Shown one piece after another: positions 49,264 to 58,754 of a DNA stretch of 64,000 bases. The DNA comes from an uncultured Oscillospiraceae bacterium (GTDB lineage: Bacteria; Bacillota_A; Clostridia; Oscillospirales; Oscillospiraceae), in the NCBI GenBank assembly GCA_947631215.1, contig CANRKN010000002.1, positions 1 to 64,000 on the forward strand. The letters run 5' to 3'. Positions within the stretch are counted from its first letter, which is position 1. Every line of letters starts with the position of its first letter. Below the pieces are notes generated by a model. It was not told the DNA's origin. It made no database searches and worked only from the letters and a program-made list of their open reading frames with translations. Both the position numbers and the translations under genes were made by a program.

Positions 49264-51534
49264 ATGAACGCAAAGAGACTTCTGGCGCTGCTGCTGGCGC
49301 TGGTCATGGTCCTGTCTCTGGCCGCCTGCGGCGGCAAGAAGGACGAGCCTGCCGCCAATGAGCCCGCCGCCGAGGGCGAGGCCGCTCCCGCCGAGGGCGA
49401 AGCTGAAGAGCCTGCTGAGGGTGAGACCGCCGAGGGCGGCTACACCAGCCTTGACTGGGCCGCCGTCGACGAGATGGACCACGACGAGGCTTCTGAGACT
49501 GTCTACGACTTTGTCCTGGGCGAGTTCGGCGACGCTTACGCTGCCGCCAAGGAGGAGACCGGCGCCAAGCGCATGGCCATGATGGCTCTGGCCGAGGCCA
49601 AGCTGGTGGAGTCCGGCGCCTTCCTGCCCATCCAGACCCAGGGCGGCAACTACTCTATGAGCCGTGTGGTGCCCCGTTCCAACGCCGCCACCACCCTGTG
49701 GGGCATGGATCAGTACCGCTATCACACCGTCATAGTCACCAACGAGCTGATCACCACCGAGGACCGTACCGAGCTTTTGAAGCTCTGGAACGAGGCCGAG
49801 ACCGCCGACGACTATCACGCCGCCGCCAAGGAGTATCTGGAGGGCAAGGGCTACACCTTCTCCGACACCTATGTCGTGTCCAACGGCTATAACGTGAACA
49901 TCTGGGATACCATCGCCACTTCTTATACCTCCGACTCCATGTTCATCTCCGGCACCTACGACAACCTGCTGGAGTATGACGCCAAGGGCGTGCAGCAGCC
50001 CGGCCTGGCCGAGAGCTATGACGTGTCCGAGGACGGCCTGACCTACACCTTCCACATCCGTCAGGGTGTGAAGTGGGTGGACCAGCAGGGCAGCGAGATC
50101 GGCGAGGTCACCGCCGACGACTGGGTAGCTTCCATGGAGCACCTGCTGGATAACGCCGACGCGCTGGGCTATCTGCTGACCAACACCGACGGCTGCGGCC
50201 TGAAGGGCTTCACCGATTACCTGAACGGCGACATCACCGACTTCAACGAGATCGGCGTGAAGGCCATCGACGACTACACCCTGGAGTACACCCTGGAGGC
50301 GCCCTTCGCCCCCTTCGTCACCATGCTGGGCTATGCCTGCTTCGCGCCCCTGAACCGTGACTTCTATGAGTCTCAGGGCGGCACCTTCGGCTGCGAGGGC
50401 GATGAGTACACCCCCGGCGATTACGGCAAGACCCCTGCCAACATCGCTTACTGCGGCCCCTATCTCATCACCAACTACACCGCGCAGAACACCACCAAGT
50501 ATGAGGCCAACCCCACCTACTGGAACGCCGACGCCGTGCTGACCCCCAATCTGGTCTACAGCTACAACGACGGCTCCGACGTGCTCCGCGCCTATAACGA
50601 GGCCAAGGATGGCACCATCTCCGGCGCCGGCATCAACTCCTCTTCTCTGGAGCTGATGAAGACCGATACTACCACCGACGTGGCCGGCAACGAGGGCACC
50701 TACTTCGACCTGTTCTCCTATGTTGCCTCCGGCACCGGCACCACCTACTGCGGCTGGTTCAACGTCAACCGCGGCACCTGGGCCAACTACGACGATCCCA
50801 GCAAGGGCGTCTCCCCCAAGACCGAGGACGACATCGCCCGCTACCGCGAGGCCATCGTGAACCAGCACTTCCGTCTGGCTCTGTGCGAGTCCATCGACCG
50901 CGGCGCGTACAACGCCCAGAGCGTGGGCGACGAGCTGAAGTATGCCAGCCTGCGCAACTCCTACACCCCCGGCACCTTCGGGTTCCTCGCCGAGGAAGTC
51001 ACCGTTGACATCAATGGCGAAGCTACCACCTTCCCCGCCGGCACCGCGTTCGGTGAGATCGAGCAGGCCCAGATCGACGCCGACGGCGTGGCTCTGAAGG
51101 TCTGGGATCCTGAGGGCGACAGCGGCGCCGGTTCCGGCGACGGCTTCGACGGCTGGTACAGCCCGGAGAACGCCATGGCCGAGCTGGAGCTGGCCATCGC
51201 AGACCTGGCTCAAGTGGGCGTGGAGATCTCCCCTGAGAACCCCATCTATGTGGACTATCCCTACGGCTCCTATAGCGAGACCCTTACCAATCGCGCCAAC
51301 GCCCTGAAGCAGAGCGTTGAGGAAGCCCTGGGCGGCAACGTCATCGTCAACCTCATCGCCTTCGACAAGGACCTGGACGAGGAGAGCGCCACCTACCGTT
51401 TCACCTACGGCAACGAGGCCAACTTCGACCTGTCCACCGGCTCCGGCTGGGGCCCCGACTACGGCGACGCCCAGTCCTACCTGGATACTATCCAGGCGTA
51501 CGGCTATATGTGCAAGGACCTGGGCCTGTTCTGA
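49264..51534 (+). CDS. oppA: Peptide ABC transporter substrate-binding lipoprotein, apparently circularly permuted
   Basis: Family 5 solute-binding lipoprotein. Signal peptide with lipobox LAAC (C22), acidic Ala/Glu/Pro linker (23-58). Residues about 64-165 look like the C-terminal end of ordinary OppA proteins: AYAAAKEETGAKRMAMMALAEAKLVESGAFLPIQ resembles the final helix-strand unit. The usual N-terminal lobe start (WDTIATSYTSDSMFISGTYDNLL, LAESYDVSEDGLTYTFHIRQGVKW) follows only at about residue 205. The chain stops right after GWGPDYGDAQSYLDT, where normal relatives continue with the unit seen here at the front. 756 aa. First gene of the operon. Confidence 0.88.
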   Translation: MNAKRLLALLLALVMVLSLAACGGKKDEPAANEPAAEGEAAPAEGEAEEPAEGETAEGGYTSLDWAAVDEMDHDEASETVYDFVLGEFGDAYAAAKEETGAKRMAMMALAEAKLVESGAFLPIQTQGGNYSMSRVVPRSNAATTLWGMDQYRYHTVIVTNELITTEDRTELLKLWNEAETADDYHAAAKEYLEGKGYTFSDTYVVSNGYNVNIWDTIATSYTSDSMFISGTYDNLLEYDAKGVQQPGLAESYDVSEDGLTYTFHIRQGVKWVDQQGSEIGEVTADDWVASMEHLLDNADALGYLLTNTDGCGLKGFTDYLNGDITDFNEIGVKAIDDYTLEYTLEAPFAPFVTMLGYACFAPLNRDFYESQGGTFGCEGDEYTPGDYGKTPANIAYCGPYLITNYTAQNTTKYEANPTYWNADAVLTPNLVYSYNDGSDVLRAYNEAKDGTISGAGINSSSLELMKTDTTTDVAGNEGTYFDLFSYVASGTGTTYCGWFNVNRGTWANYDDPSKGVSPKTEDDIARYREAIVNQHFRLALCESIDRGAYNAQSVGDELKYASLRNSYTPGTFGFLAEEVTVDINGEATTFPAGTAFGEIEQAQIDADGVALKVWDPEGDSGAGSGDGFDGWYSPENAMAELELAIADLAQVGVEISPENPIYVDYPYGSYSETLTNRANALKQSVEEALGGNVIVNLIAFDKDLDEESATYRFTYGNEANFDLSTGSGWGPDYGDAQSYLDTIQAYGYMCKDLGLF

Positions 51535-51572
51535 TAGAGATCTGACCTAACGCGCGATAAACCGATTACGGC

Positions 51573-51600
51573 AGGGGGGTGGGGGCTTCCCCACCCCCCT
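51573..51600 (+). promoter_or_regulatory. Intercistronic stem-loop after oppA
   Basis: AGGGGGGTGGGG-GCTT-CCCCACCCCCCT, a 12-bp perfect stem without T-run, 38 nt after the oppA stop and 34 nt before oppB. Like the stems after tctC and the iron-type binding protein, it probably raises the binding-protein share. Confidence 0.7.
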
Positions 51601-51634
51601 GTATCGATAAATAAAGCTAAGCGAGGTCAGAAAG

Positions 51635-53227
51635 ATGGGCAAATATTTATTAAAGCGCCTTCTCCACGGTCTGTTCTCCGTCATATGCGTGGTGCTGATC
51701 GTGATGGTGCTGATCTATTCGCTTCTGGACAGAAGCAAGATATTCTCCGGCGACCCCAACTTCAACCATACCGCCAGCAATAACCGTATCACCTACCAGC
51801 AGACCCGCTGGGAGGACTTCGGCTATCTGGACTATGTGCCCTACGTCGACTACGTGAACAAGCTGGCCGCCGACGGCCAGATCGATGAGGCTACCCGCGC
51901 CGAGGCTGTGAAGATCGGCAAGACCGCGGACAAGGATACAGAGCTCACCGCTCAGTATGTGGCACGGTTCACCCAGGAGTATGAGGCGAAGGGCTATAAG
52001 ATCGTGCGCCTGGACGCGGACACGAAGAAAAACGGCCAGGTCCGCGACGGCGGTCAGCAGACGCTGTTCGCCACCAAGGATATCCCGCTTTACCAGCGGG
52101 CCATCTCCTATTTCACAAAGATGTTCTTCATCGACAACATCCACTATGTGCCCGAGAACGCGGACATAGGGGAGAGGGGCATCCAATTTACCCTATATGA
52201 CCCGGTACACAACCCGGAGGGCACCGAGAAGAAGGTGTTCTCTCCGGCTCTCATAGGGAACGGGACCATGCACAAGTACCTCCTGTACTTTGACGGCAAG
52301 TTCCCCTTCATCCACCAGAACATCCTGACACTGCACTTGGGCGAGTCCTACACGGTCAACCGGGGCGTGGATGTGTTCACCACCATGACCGAGACTCAGG
52401 GCTCCTACGTGCTGGACACCGTCACCTTCCCCACGGGCGTCACCGCGGACCGGGCGGACGACCTCCACTCGGCTACCTATGTCCAGGGCTCCCGGGACGC
52501 CATCGCCTCCAACCAGCAGTGGTTCACCGACGACTACACCAACGTGCTCACCAACAAGGCGGGCATGAGTAAGCTGGGCTATTCCTTCGTCATCGGTATC
52601 ATCTCCACCATCGCGGCCTATGTGATAGGCTTGCCGGTGGGTCTGGCCATGGCGCTGAGGAAGGACAAGCTCCTGGATAAGCTGGGCACCATTTATATCA
52701 TGTTCATCATCGCCGTGCCGAGCCTTGCGTATATCTTCCTGTTCAAGGCCCTGGGCGGAAAGGCGGGACTGCCCACGCTCTTCGACATGGACTCCACGGG
52801 CAAGCTCATGTATGTGCTGCCCATCGTGTCCCTGGCCCTGCCCTCCATCGCGAACCTCATGAAGTGGATGCGCCGGTACATGATAGACCAGATGAACTCC
52901 GATTACGTGAAGTTCGCCCGGTCCGGCGGCCTCAGCGAGGGGGAGATATTCTCCAAGCACATCTGGAAAAATGCCCTCATCCCCATCGTCCACGGCATCC
53001 CCGGCAGCATCATCTTCGCCATGACGGGCGCCATCATCACCGAGCGCGTGTACGTGGTCCCCGGCGCCGGCAACCTGCTGACCCAAGCCATCAACCGGTA
53101 CGATAACGGCGTGATCGTGGGCGTGACGCTGTTCTACGCGGTGCTGAGCGTGGTGTCGCTCATATTGGGCGACCTTCTCATGGCCACCGTTGACCCGAGA
53201 ATTTCCTTCTCCACGAAAGAGAGGTGA
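51635..53227 (+). CDS. oppB: Peptide ABC transporter permease OppB-like with large external domain
   Basis: Inner-membrane permease. Helix 1 (about residues 10-31) is followed by about 280 residues outside the membrane, then five helices from about 316. The permease coupling motif is SDYVKFARSGGLSEGEIFSKHIWKNALIP. 530 aa compared with about 310 in ordinary OppB; the excess is all in the first external loop. The loop is soluble, charged, and without a recognised domain. The C-terminal VDPRISF is typical. Second gene of the operon. Confidence 0.9.
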   Translation: MGKYLLKRLLHGLFSVICVVLIVMVLIYSLLDRSKIFSGDPNFNHTASNNRITYQQTRWEDFGYLDYVPYVDYVNKLAADGQIDEATRAEAVKIGKTADKDTELTAQYVARFTQEYEAKGYKIVRLDADTKKNGQVRDGGQQTLFATKDIPLYQRAISYFTKMFFIDNIHYVPENADIGERGIQFTLYDPVHNPEGTEKKVFSPALIGNGTMHKYLLYFDGKFPFIHQNILTLHLGESYTVNRGVDVFTTMTETQGSYVLDTVTFPTGVTADRADDLHSATYVQGSRDAIASNQQWFTDDYTNVLTNKAGMSKLGYSFVIGIISTIAAYVIGLPVGLAMALRKDKLLDKLGTIYIMFIIAVPSLAYIFLFKALGGKAGLPTLFDMDSTGKLMYVLPIVSLALPSIANLMKWMRRYMIDQMNSDYVKFARSGGLSEGEIFSKHIWKNALIPIVHGIPGSIIFAMTGAIITERVYVVPGAGNLLTQAINRYDNGVIVGVTLFYAVLSVVSLILGDLLMATVDPRISFSTKER

Positions 53228-53232
53228 ACAGG

Positions 53233-54210
53233 ATGAACGAAAAGATGGACCTCTCCGCCCTGGGGCTGTCCGACGAGGAGCTTTTCTCCCACGTGGACCA
53301 CAGCCAGACGGAGTCTGAAAAGATCACCGCCCCCCGCTATTCCTACTGGAAGAGCGTGTTCCGGGTATTCTTCCGCAATAAGGTGAACATCGTCATCCTA
53401 TCTCTCTTGATATTCATGATCCTGTTCGCCTATATCTATCCCGCCGTGACCCACTATGACCCCTTCGCCAACCTGCGGGACGCCAACGCAAAGCACCTGT
53501 CCCCCGCGGCGGCCATGGAGTACTTCGGGCCGGACCTGAAGTGGGTCCTGGGCGCCGGCGCCTCCGGCGAGCCCACCTTCGACGCCATCTGGAACGGCTC
53601 GCGCATCTCCATCTCCCTGGCCCTCCTCTGCGGCGCCATCAACATGACCATCGGCGTGCTGCTGGGCGCCATCTGGGGCTTTAGCAAGCGGGTGGACGCC
53701 TTCATGATGGAGGTCTACAACATCATCGGCAACGTGCCCACCATCCTGATCATCTCCGTGATGGCCATGCTGTTTGCCCCCACTTTCTGGACCATGGTGT
53801 TCGCCCTGACGGTGGTGGGGTGGATCGGCATCGCGTTCTTCATCCGCACCCAGGTGGTCATTATCCGTGACCGGGAGTATAACCTGGCCTCCCGGTGCCT
53901 TGGCACCTCCACGGTGAAGATCGCCATGAAGAACATCCTGCCTTTTATGACCTCGGTCATTGTGACCATGCTGGCCACGGAGATACCCTCTTACATCTCC
54001 TATGAGGTGTTCCTCAGTTACATCGGCCTGGGCATGAGCGACATGAGCCTTGGCCGGCTCATCTATGCCGCCGAGCCCGCCATGATCACCCCGGGCTGGC
54101 AGCTGGAGTTCTGGAGCCCCGTGGCCATCGCGTCCATCATCACGGTGGTGCTGTACGTGGTGGGCCAGAACCTGGGCGACGCGTCCGACCCCCGGACGCA
54201 CATGGAATAA
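53233..54210 (+). CDS. oppC: Peptide ABC transporter permease OppC-like
   Basis: 325-aa partner permease with a cytoplasmic N-terminus, six helices and the EAA-type loop REYNLASRCLGTSTVKIAMKNILP. The GTG at 53224 overlaps the oppB stop; the ATG at 53233 is 8 nt after AGAGG and is preferred. A moderate external loop follows helix 1. Close to ordinary size, unlike its partners. Confidence 0.92.
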   Translation: MNEKMDLSALGLSDEELFSHVDHSQTESEKITAPRYSYWKSVFRVFFRNKVNIVILSLLIFMILFAYIYPAVTHYDPFANLRDANAKHLSPAAAMEYFGPDLKWVLGAGASGEPTFDAIWNGSRISISLALLCGAINMTIGVLLGAIWGFSKRVDAFMMEVYNIIGNVPTILIISVMAMLFAPTFWTMVFALTVVGWIGIAFFIRTQVVIIRDREYNLASRCLGTSTVKIAMKNILPFMTSVIVTMLATEIPSYISYEVFLSYIGLGMSDMSLGRLIYAAEPAMITPGWQLEFWSPVAIASIITVVLYVVGQNLGDASDPRTHME

Positions 54211-54222
54211 GGGGGCGGCGGT

Positions 54223-55971
54223 ATGGAGGATAAAAAAGTACTGCTGTCTATCCAGGACCTGACGGTGAAGTTCCGGGTCCGGGGCCGTATCCTGACGGCC
54301 ATCCGGGACGTGAGCCTGGACATCTATGAAAACGAGTCCATCGCCATCGTGGGCGAATCCGGCTCGGGCAAATCCGTGCTGACCAAGACCTTTGCCGGCA
54401 TGACCGACTCAAACGGCTTCGTGGACAAGGGCAAGATCATCTTCGACGACCCGGAGCTGGCGGAGACCTATGTTAAATTGACCCCCGGCGCCCGCAGCCT
54501 CATGAAGGGCACATTGTCCCGTCTGGACAAGATGAGCCGCTATGAGCTTGGCGCGGAGACCTATAAGCAGATCGTGGCCTTGGAGGCGGAGAAAAAGCGC
54601 CGGGGAAGCCTCTCCGACGAGGAGCGGGAGCGCATCGAGAAGGAGCTGGGCGAGCTCAAGTTCAAGCGCACCAACCTCTTCAATGAGAAGCAGACCTATG
54701 ACCCCAAGAGGGAGAAGGACCGCATCAGGGCCGCGGAGCAGAAGCTCAAGGAGTTCGACGCCCAGATCAAGGTCCTGGAGGGGAAGGAGGCCGCCGAGGA
54801 GAAAAAGCGTAAGGAGGAGGCCGCCCGCGATACGGCCTTCAACGACCGCTATGCCAAGGAGATGGCCGCCCTCAAGGCGAAGTATGAAAAGGAGATCTCC
54901 GCCGGGATATCTCCCGAGACCCACGCCCGCAACGAGATATTGGGCAAGGAGATACGCCTCTCCGTGGGCCGGTATCCGCTATTCAAGCGCATCCAGCTCA
55001 CCCATGAGCTTTTGAAGGCCCTGGAAAAGGCCATGAAGATCGGCGTGGACCTCAGTGACGACGAGCAGCGCAGCGCCATCTTCGACACGGTGGTGTTCCG
55101 GGTGAAGTATGTGGACGAGACCGCGGACAAGCTCCACGGCACCTGCGTGCTGAACCTGGCCAACATGAAGTATTCCAAGGACTGGACCCAGGTCCGGGGC
55201 CGCCGCATCGCCACGGTGTTCCAGGACCCCATGACCAGCCTGAACCCCATCATCACCATCGGCAAGCAGATCACCTCCGTCATCATCAAGCACCAGGGCT
55301 GCTCCGAGGTGGAGGCCCGTTCCCGGGCCCTGGAGCTGATGCATAAGGTGGGCATCCCCCACGCGGAGGCCCGTTTCGACGACTATCCCTTCCAGTACTC
55401 CGGCGGCATGCGCCAGCGCATCGTCATCGCCATCGCGCTTTCCTGCCAGCCGAAGATCCTCATCTGCGACGAGCCAACCACGGCCCTGGACGTGACCATC
55501 CAGGCCCAGATTTTGAAGCTCATCAAGGACCTGCAGAAGGAATTTGGCTTCACCACGGTGTTCATCACCCATGACCTGGGCGTGGTGGCCAATATCGCCG
55601 ACCGGGTGGCCGTGCTGTACGCCGGGCAGATCGTGGAGCTGGGCACGGTGGAGGAGGTCTTCTATGACCCCCGCCATCCCTACACCTGGGCGCTGCTGTC
55701 CAGCCTGCCCCAGCTTGCCGAGCGCAATACCACGCTCTACTCCATCACCGGCACGCCCCCGTCTCTATACAACGCCATCGTGGGCGACGCCTTCGCCCCC
55801 CGCAACCCCTACTGCATGAAGATCGACACCCTCATGGAGCCGCCTATGTTCAAAGTCACCGACACTCACTATGCCAAGACCTGGCTTTTGGACCCCCGTT
55901 CCCCGAAGGTGGAAAAGCCCGAGGGCATCCGGGACATCCACGGCAAGCTCATGAGCGCGTTCAACATTTGA
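54223..55971 (+). CDS. oppD: Peptide ABC transporter ATPase OppD-like with coiled-coil insertion
   Basis: ABC ATPase with Walker A GESGSGKS (44-51), Q-loop VFQDP (Q334), signature YSGGMRQR (392-399), Walker B ILICDEP (D417, E418) and H-loop TVFITHD. 582 aa compared with about 330 normally. About 235 extra residues (about 80-318) sit between Walker A and the Q-loop: highly charged, Lys/Glu/Arg-rich, strongly helical and coiled-coil-like (residues about 105-235), then a less charged part. All catalytic motifs remain. The C-terminal oligopeptide-transporter domain ([18 protein letters not shown] region) is present. Confidence 0.9.
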   Translation: MEDKKVLLSIQDLTVKFRVRGRILTAIRDVSLDIYENESIAIVGESGSGKSVLTKTFAGMTDSNGFVDKGKIIFDDPELAETYVKLTPGARSLMKGTLSRLDKMSRYELGAETYKQIVALEAEKKRRGSLSDEERERIEKELGELKFKRTNLFNEKQTYDPKREKDRIRAAEQKLKEFDAQIKVLEGKEAAEEKKRKEEAARDTAFNDRYAKEMAALKAKYEKEISAGISPETHARNEILGKEIRLSVGRYPLFKRIQLTHELLKALEKAMKIGVDLSDDEQRSAIFDTVVFRVKYVDETADKLHGTCVLNLANMKYSKDWTQVRGRRIATVFQDPMTSLNPIITIGKQITSVIIKHQGCSEVEARSRALELMHKVGIPHAEARFDDYPFQYSGGMRQRIVIAIALSCQPKILICDEPTTALDVTIQAQILKLIKDLQKEFGFTTVFITHDLGVVANIADRVAVLYAGQIVELGTVEEVFYDPRHPYTWALLSSLPQLAERNTTLYSITGTPPSLYNAIVGDAFAPRNPYCMKIDTLMEPPMFKVTDTHYAKTWLLDPRSPKVEKPEGIRDIHGKLMSAFNI

Positions 55972-55984
55972 GGGAGGGGGAGAC

Positions 55985-57295
55985 ATGGCTAGAACGAAAG
56001 GTAAAAAAGAGGGCCGCTCCCTGTTCCCGGAGCATGGGCCCATCGCCGACAACGGCCGGGAGATACTGCTCTCCCTGAAAAACATAGACATCACCTTCGG
56101 CAAGGGCGACAACGCCGTCCGGGCCGTGCAAAACGCGTCCTTCGACATCTACAAGGGGGAGACTTTCTCCCTGGTGGGCGAGTCCGGCTCCGGCAAGACC
56201 ACCATCGGCCGGGCCGTCATCCGGGTCAACCCCCTGGCGGCCGGCGAGATAGACTATAAGGGCGTGCGCATCTCGGGAAAGATACCCCATGCCCTGGACC
56301 GGGAGGTCATCCGAAACGTGCAGATGGTCTTCCAGGACCCTGCCGCGAGTTTGAACGAGCGGGCCACGGTGGACTACATCATCTCCGAGGGCCTTTATAA
56401 CTTCGGCCTGTTCGAGAACGAGGCGGACCGCGTCCGCAAGGTGGAGAATATAATAAAAGAAGTGGGCCTGCTGCCCGAGCACCTGACCCGGTACCCCCAT
56501 GAGTTCTCCGGCGGCCAGCGCCAGCGCATCGGCATCGCCCGGGCCATGGTCATGGAGCCGGAGCTGGTGGTGGCGGACGAGCCCATCTCCGCCCTGGACG
56601 TTTCCATCCGCGCCCAGGTGCTGAACCTGATGAAGAAGTTCCAGCGGGAGGACGACGTAACCTACCTCTTCATCGCCCATGACCTCTCCGTGGTCCGGTT
56701 CATCTCCGACCGTATCGGCGTCATCTACAAGGGCCGCATCGTAGAGGTGGCGGACGCGGAGGAGCTGTTTGACTTCCCACTGCACCCCTACACCCACTCG
56801 CTGATATCCGCTATCCCCATCCCGGACCCGCGGCTTGAAAAGAACAAGGTCCAGTACGTCTACGACCCCTCCCAGCACGACTACAGCGAGGACAAGCCGG
56901 AGTTCGTGTGTATCGGCCATGACCACTGGGTCTACGGCAACAAGAAGGAGATAGAGCAGTACAAGGCCATCCGGGAGGCGGGCGTGCCCGTCAAGGCCAT
57001 CACCATCGGCGACCCGGAGACCGCCGCCCAGGAGCAGGCCGCGGCTATCGACGCGGCGGAGGCCGCCGCCGAGGCGGAGTTCCTGAAGGCCCCGGTCCAC
57101 GATACCGGCAGCATCTGGTACACGCTCCTGAGCTTCCTGCTGCCCATCCCCGGCTTCATCGCGGGGGCCATATTCCGGCGGCACAACCACATGCGAAACT
57201 ACAGAGCCTGTAAAAAGGGCGCCGTGGCCGGCATCATCACCCTTGGGGCGGTCCTCGCCATCCTGGGCCTGCTGATCGCGGCGACGGTGATCTGA
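55985..57295 (+). CDS. oppF: Peptide ABC transporter ATPase OppF-like with C-terminal membrane hairpin
   Basis: Second ATPase of the transporter: Walker A GESGSGKT (65-72), signature FSGGQRQR (174-181), Walker B LVVADEP, H-loop FIAHD. The usual oligopeptide ATPase ends by about residue 330. Here it is followed by an Ala/Glu-rich linker and two hydrophobic helices (about 376-398 and 412-434) with a basic [15 protein letters not shown] turn. ABC ATPases of this class are peripheral proteins, so a membrane hairpin is unusual. 436 aa. Confidence 0.9.
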   Translation: MARTKGKKEGRSLFPEHGPIADNGREILLSLKNIDITFGKGDNAVRAVQNASFDIYKGETFSLVGESGSGKTTIGRAVIRVNPLAAGEIDYKGVRISGKIPHALDREVIRNVQMVFQDPAASLNERATVDYIISEGLYNFGLFENEADRVRKVENIIKEVGLLPEHLTRYPHEFSGGQRQRIGIARAMVMEPELVVADEPISALDVSIRAQVLNLMKKFQREDDVTYLFIAHDLSVVRFISDRIGVIYKGRIVEVADAEELFDFPLHPYTHSLISAIPIPDPRLEKNKVQYVYDPSQHDYSEDKPEFVCIGHDHWVYGNKKEIEQYKAIREAGVPVKAITIGDPETAAQEQAAAIDAAEAAAEAEFLKAPVHDTGSIWYTLLSFLLPIPGFIAGAIFRRHNHMRNYRACKKGAVAGIITLGAVLAILGLLIAATVI

Positions 57296-57298
57296 CAA

Positions 57299-58561
57299 AT
57301 GCGGGCCGCGAGACAAAAGTACGAGCCACACCTTCCTCCTGTGGAACACGTCGAGCTGACCTCCGCCCATTCCGGGCGGAGGCTGGCCCTGGCGCTGGTC
57401 CTGCTGGGGGTGGGTGTGGCCGCGCTGGTCTATGCCGTCATGCAGCTCTACGGTACCAAGGCGGGCTGGCATATCATCGACGCGGAGATCACCGGCAACC
57501 TCTCCTGCGAGGGGGACTTCTCCCTCACCTATGAGCTGGGCGCCGGGGAGGAGAAGGTGAGCGCGGAGAACCGTGCCCTCACGGTGCTTTATACAAGCGC
57601 GGCGGAGCGGGCATATGCGCTGTTCAACGTGGACGCGGAGCCGGCCAGCGGCTCCCTGGCCTGGCTGAACGCCCACCCCAACGAGGAGGTCGCCCTGGAC
57701 GCGGCGCTCTATAAGGCGCTGGAGGAGGTAGCTGCCTCCGGGGACAGGACCCTCTACATGGGTCCCGCCTGGGGCTACTATGAGAATGTGTTTTCCTGCG
57801 GTGACGACGCCATGACGGCGGACTTCGACCCGGCTCAGAACAGGGATATAAAGGCCTGGTACGCTGCCTGCGCCGCCTTCGCCAATGACCCCGGGGCGGT
57901 GGACGTGGAGCTGCTGGGCGATGATATGGCCCGTCTGAAGGTGTCGGAGGAGTATCTGGCCTTCGCCGAGGAGAATGAACTGGACGCCTTCCTGGACTTC
58001 GGCTGGATGAAAAACGCCTTCATCACGGACTACCTGGCCGATACGCTGCTGGACCACGGCTATACCCGCGGGGCTCTGTCCAGCTACGACGGCTTCTACC
58101 GGTGTCTGGACGACAGGGACGTGGTCTACGGCCTGGGCATCCTGGACAGGCCGGAAGGAGAACCCATCGAGGCCGCGACTATGACCTACGCCGGACAGCT
58201 GCGGATGGTCAGTCTCTGGGACTACCCCGTGGATGAGCAGAGTGCAGGGAAGTTTTATGCATTCCGGGACGGCCATATCCTCACCCCCTATATGGACCCG
58301 GCGGACGGGCTCACCAGGTGCGCCGTCCATGACCTGACCGGGTATTCCGACACGCTTACATGCGGGGAGCTGGCGTTGAAGCTGGCGCCCATATTCGTGG
58401 CGGATGGCCTGGATACGGCGGCGCTCAAAGAGCTGGCCGGGGAGGGGGCCTATACGGCCTGGTGCGGGGACGGGAAGGTCCTTCATACAGACCCGGATAT
58501 AGAGCTGATAAACCTGTATGAGACAGACGCGCTGAAATACGAGGCTGTATACGCCGGATAA
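57299..58561 (+). CDS. Membrane-anchored ApbE-like protein in the peptide transporter operon
   Basis: 420 aa. A short cytoplasmic N-terminus and one membrane helix (28-50) are followed by a large external domain. Around residues 233-255 the DFGWMKNAFITDYLADTLLDHG pattern resembles the conserved DxGxxxKGYxxDxxxxxLxxxG block of ApbE flavin transferases, with the key Gly-Tyr replaced. Cys residues occur at six or so positions. The start is 3 nt after oppF; no strong ribosome site. A catalytic role is doubtful; it may be a degenerate, structural relative. The annotation is inference. Confidence 0.6.
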   Translation: MRAARQKYEPHLPPVEHVELTSAHSGRRLALALVLLGVGVAALVYAVMQLYGTKAGWHIIDAEITGNLSCEGDFSLTYELGAGEEKVSAENRALTVLYTSAAERAYALFNVDAEPASGSLAWLNAHPNEEVALDAALYKALEEVAASGDRTLYMGPAWGYYENVFSCGDDAMTADFDPAQNRDIKAWYAACAAFANDPGAVDVELLGDDMARLKVSEEYLAFAEENELDAFLDFGWMKNAFITDYLADTLLDHGYTRGALSSYDGFYRCLDDRDVVYGLGILDRPEGEPIEAATMTYAGQLRMVSLWDYPVDEQSAGKFYAFRDGHILTPYMDPADGLTRCAVHDLTGYSDTLTCGELALKLAPIFVADGLDTAALKELAGEGAYTAWCGDGKVLHTDPDIELINLYETDALKYEAVYAG

Positions 58562-58567
58562 ATCAAT

Positions 58568-58600
58568 ATACCGCTGCCCGCAGGGGCGGCGGTATTTTTT
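58568..58600 (+). terminator. Terminator of the peptide transporter operon
   Basis: ATACCGCTGCCC-GCAG-GGGCGGCGGTAT with one T-G wobble pair, then TTTTTT. Seven nt after the stop of the last gene. Confidence 0.92.
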
Positions 58601-58664
58601 GCCTGTTCCCATTGGATAAAACCGATAAACAGGATAATTTTACAAGAAACGTTTTTGTGATATA

Positions 58665-58693
58665 TTGACATTCGTGAAGGGCCGAACTATAAT
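58665..58693 (+). promoter_or_regulatory. Consensus promoter of the iron-type ABC transporter
   Basis: TTGACA, 17-bp spacer, TATAAT: exact consensus. 61 nt before the binding-protein start. No Fur-box-like palindrome is obvious. Confidence 0.9.
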
Positions 58694-58754
58694 ACTTGGT
58701 AAGTGACAGCAAATCGTTAGCTTGTCAAAACATTACACATAAGGAGGCATTCCC

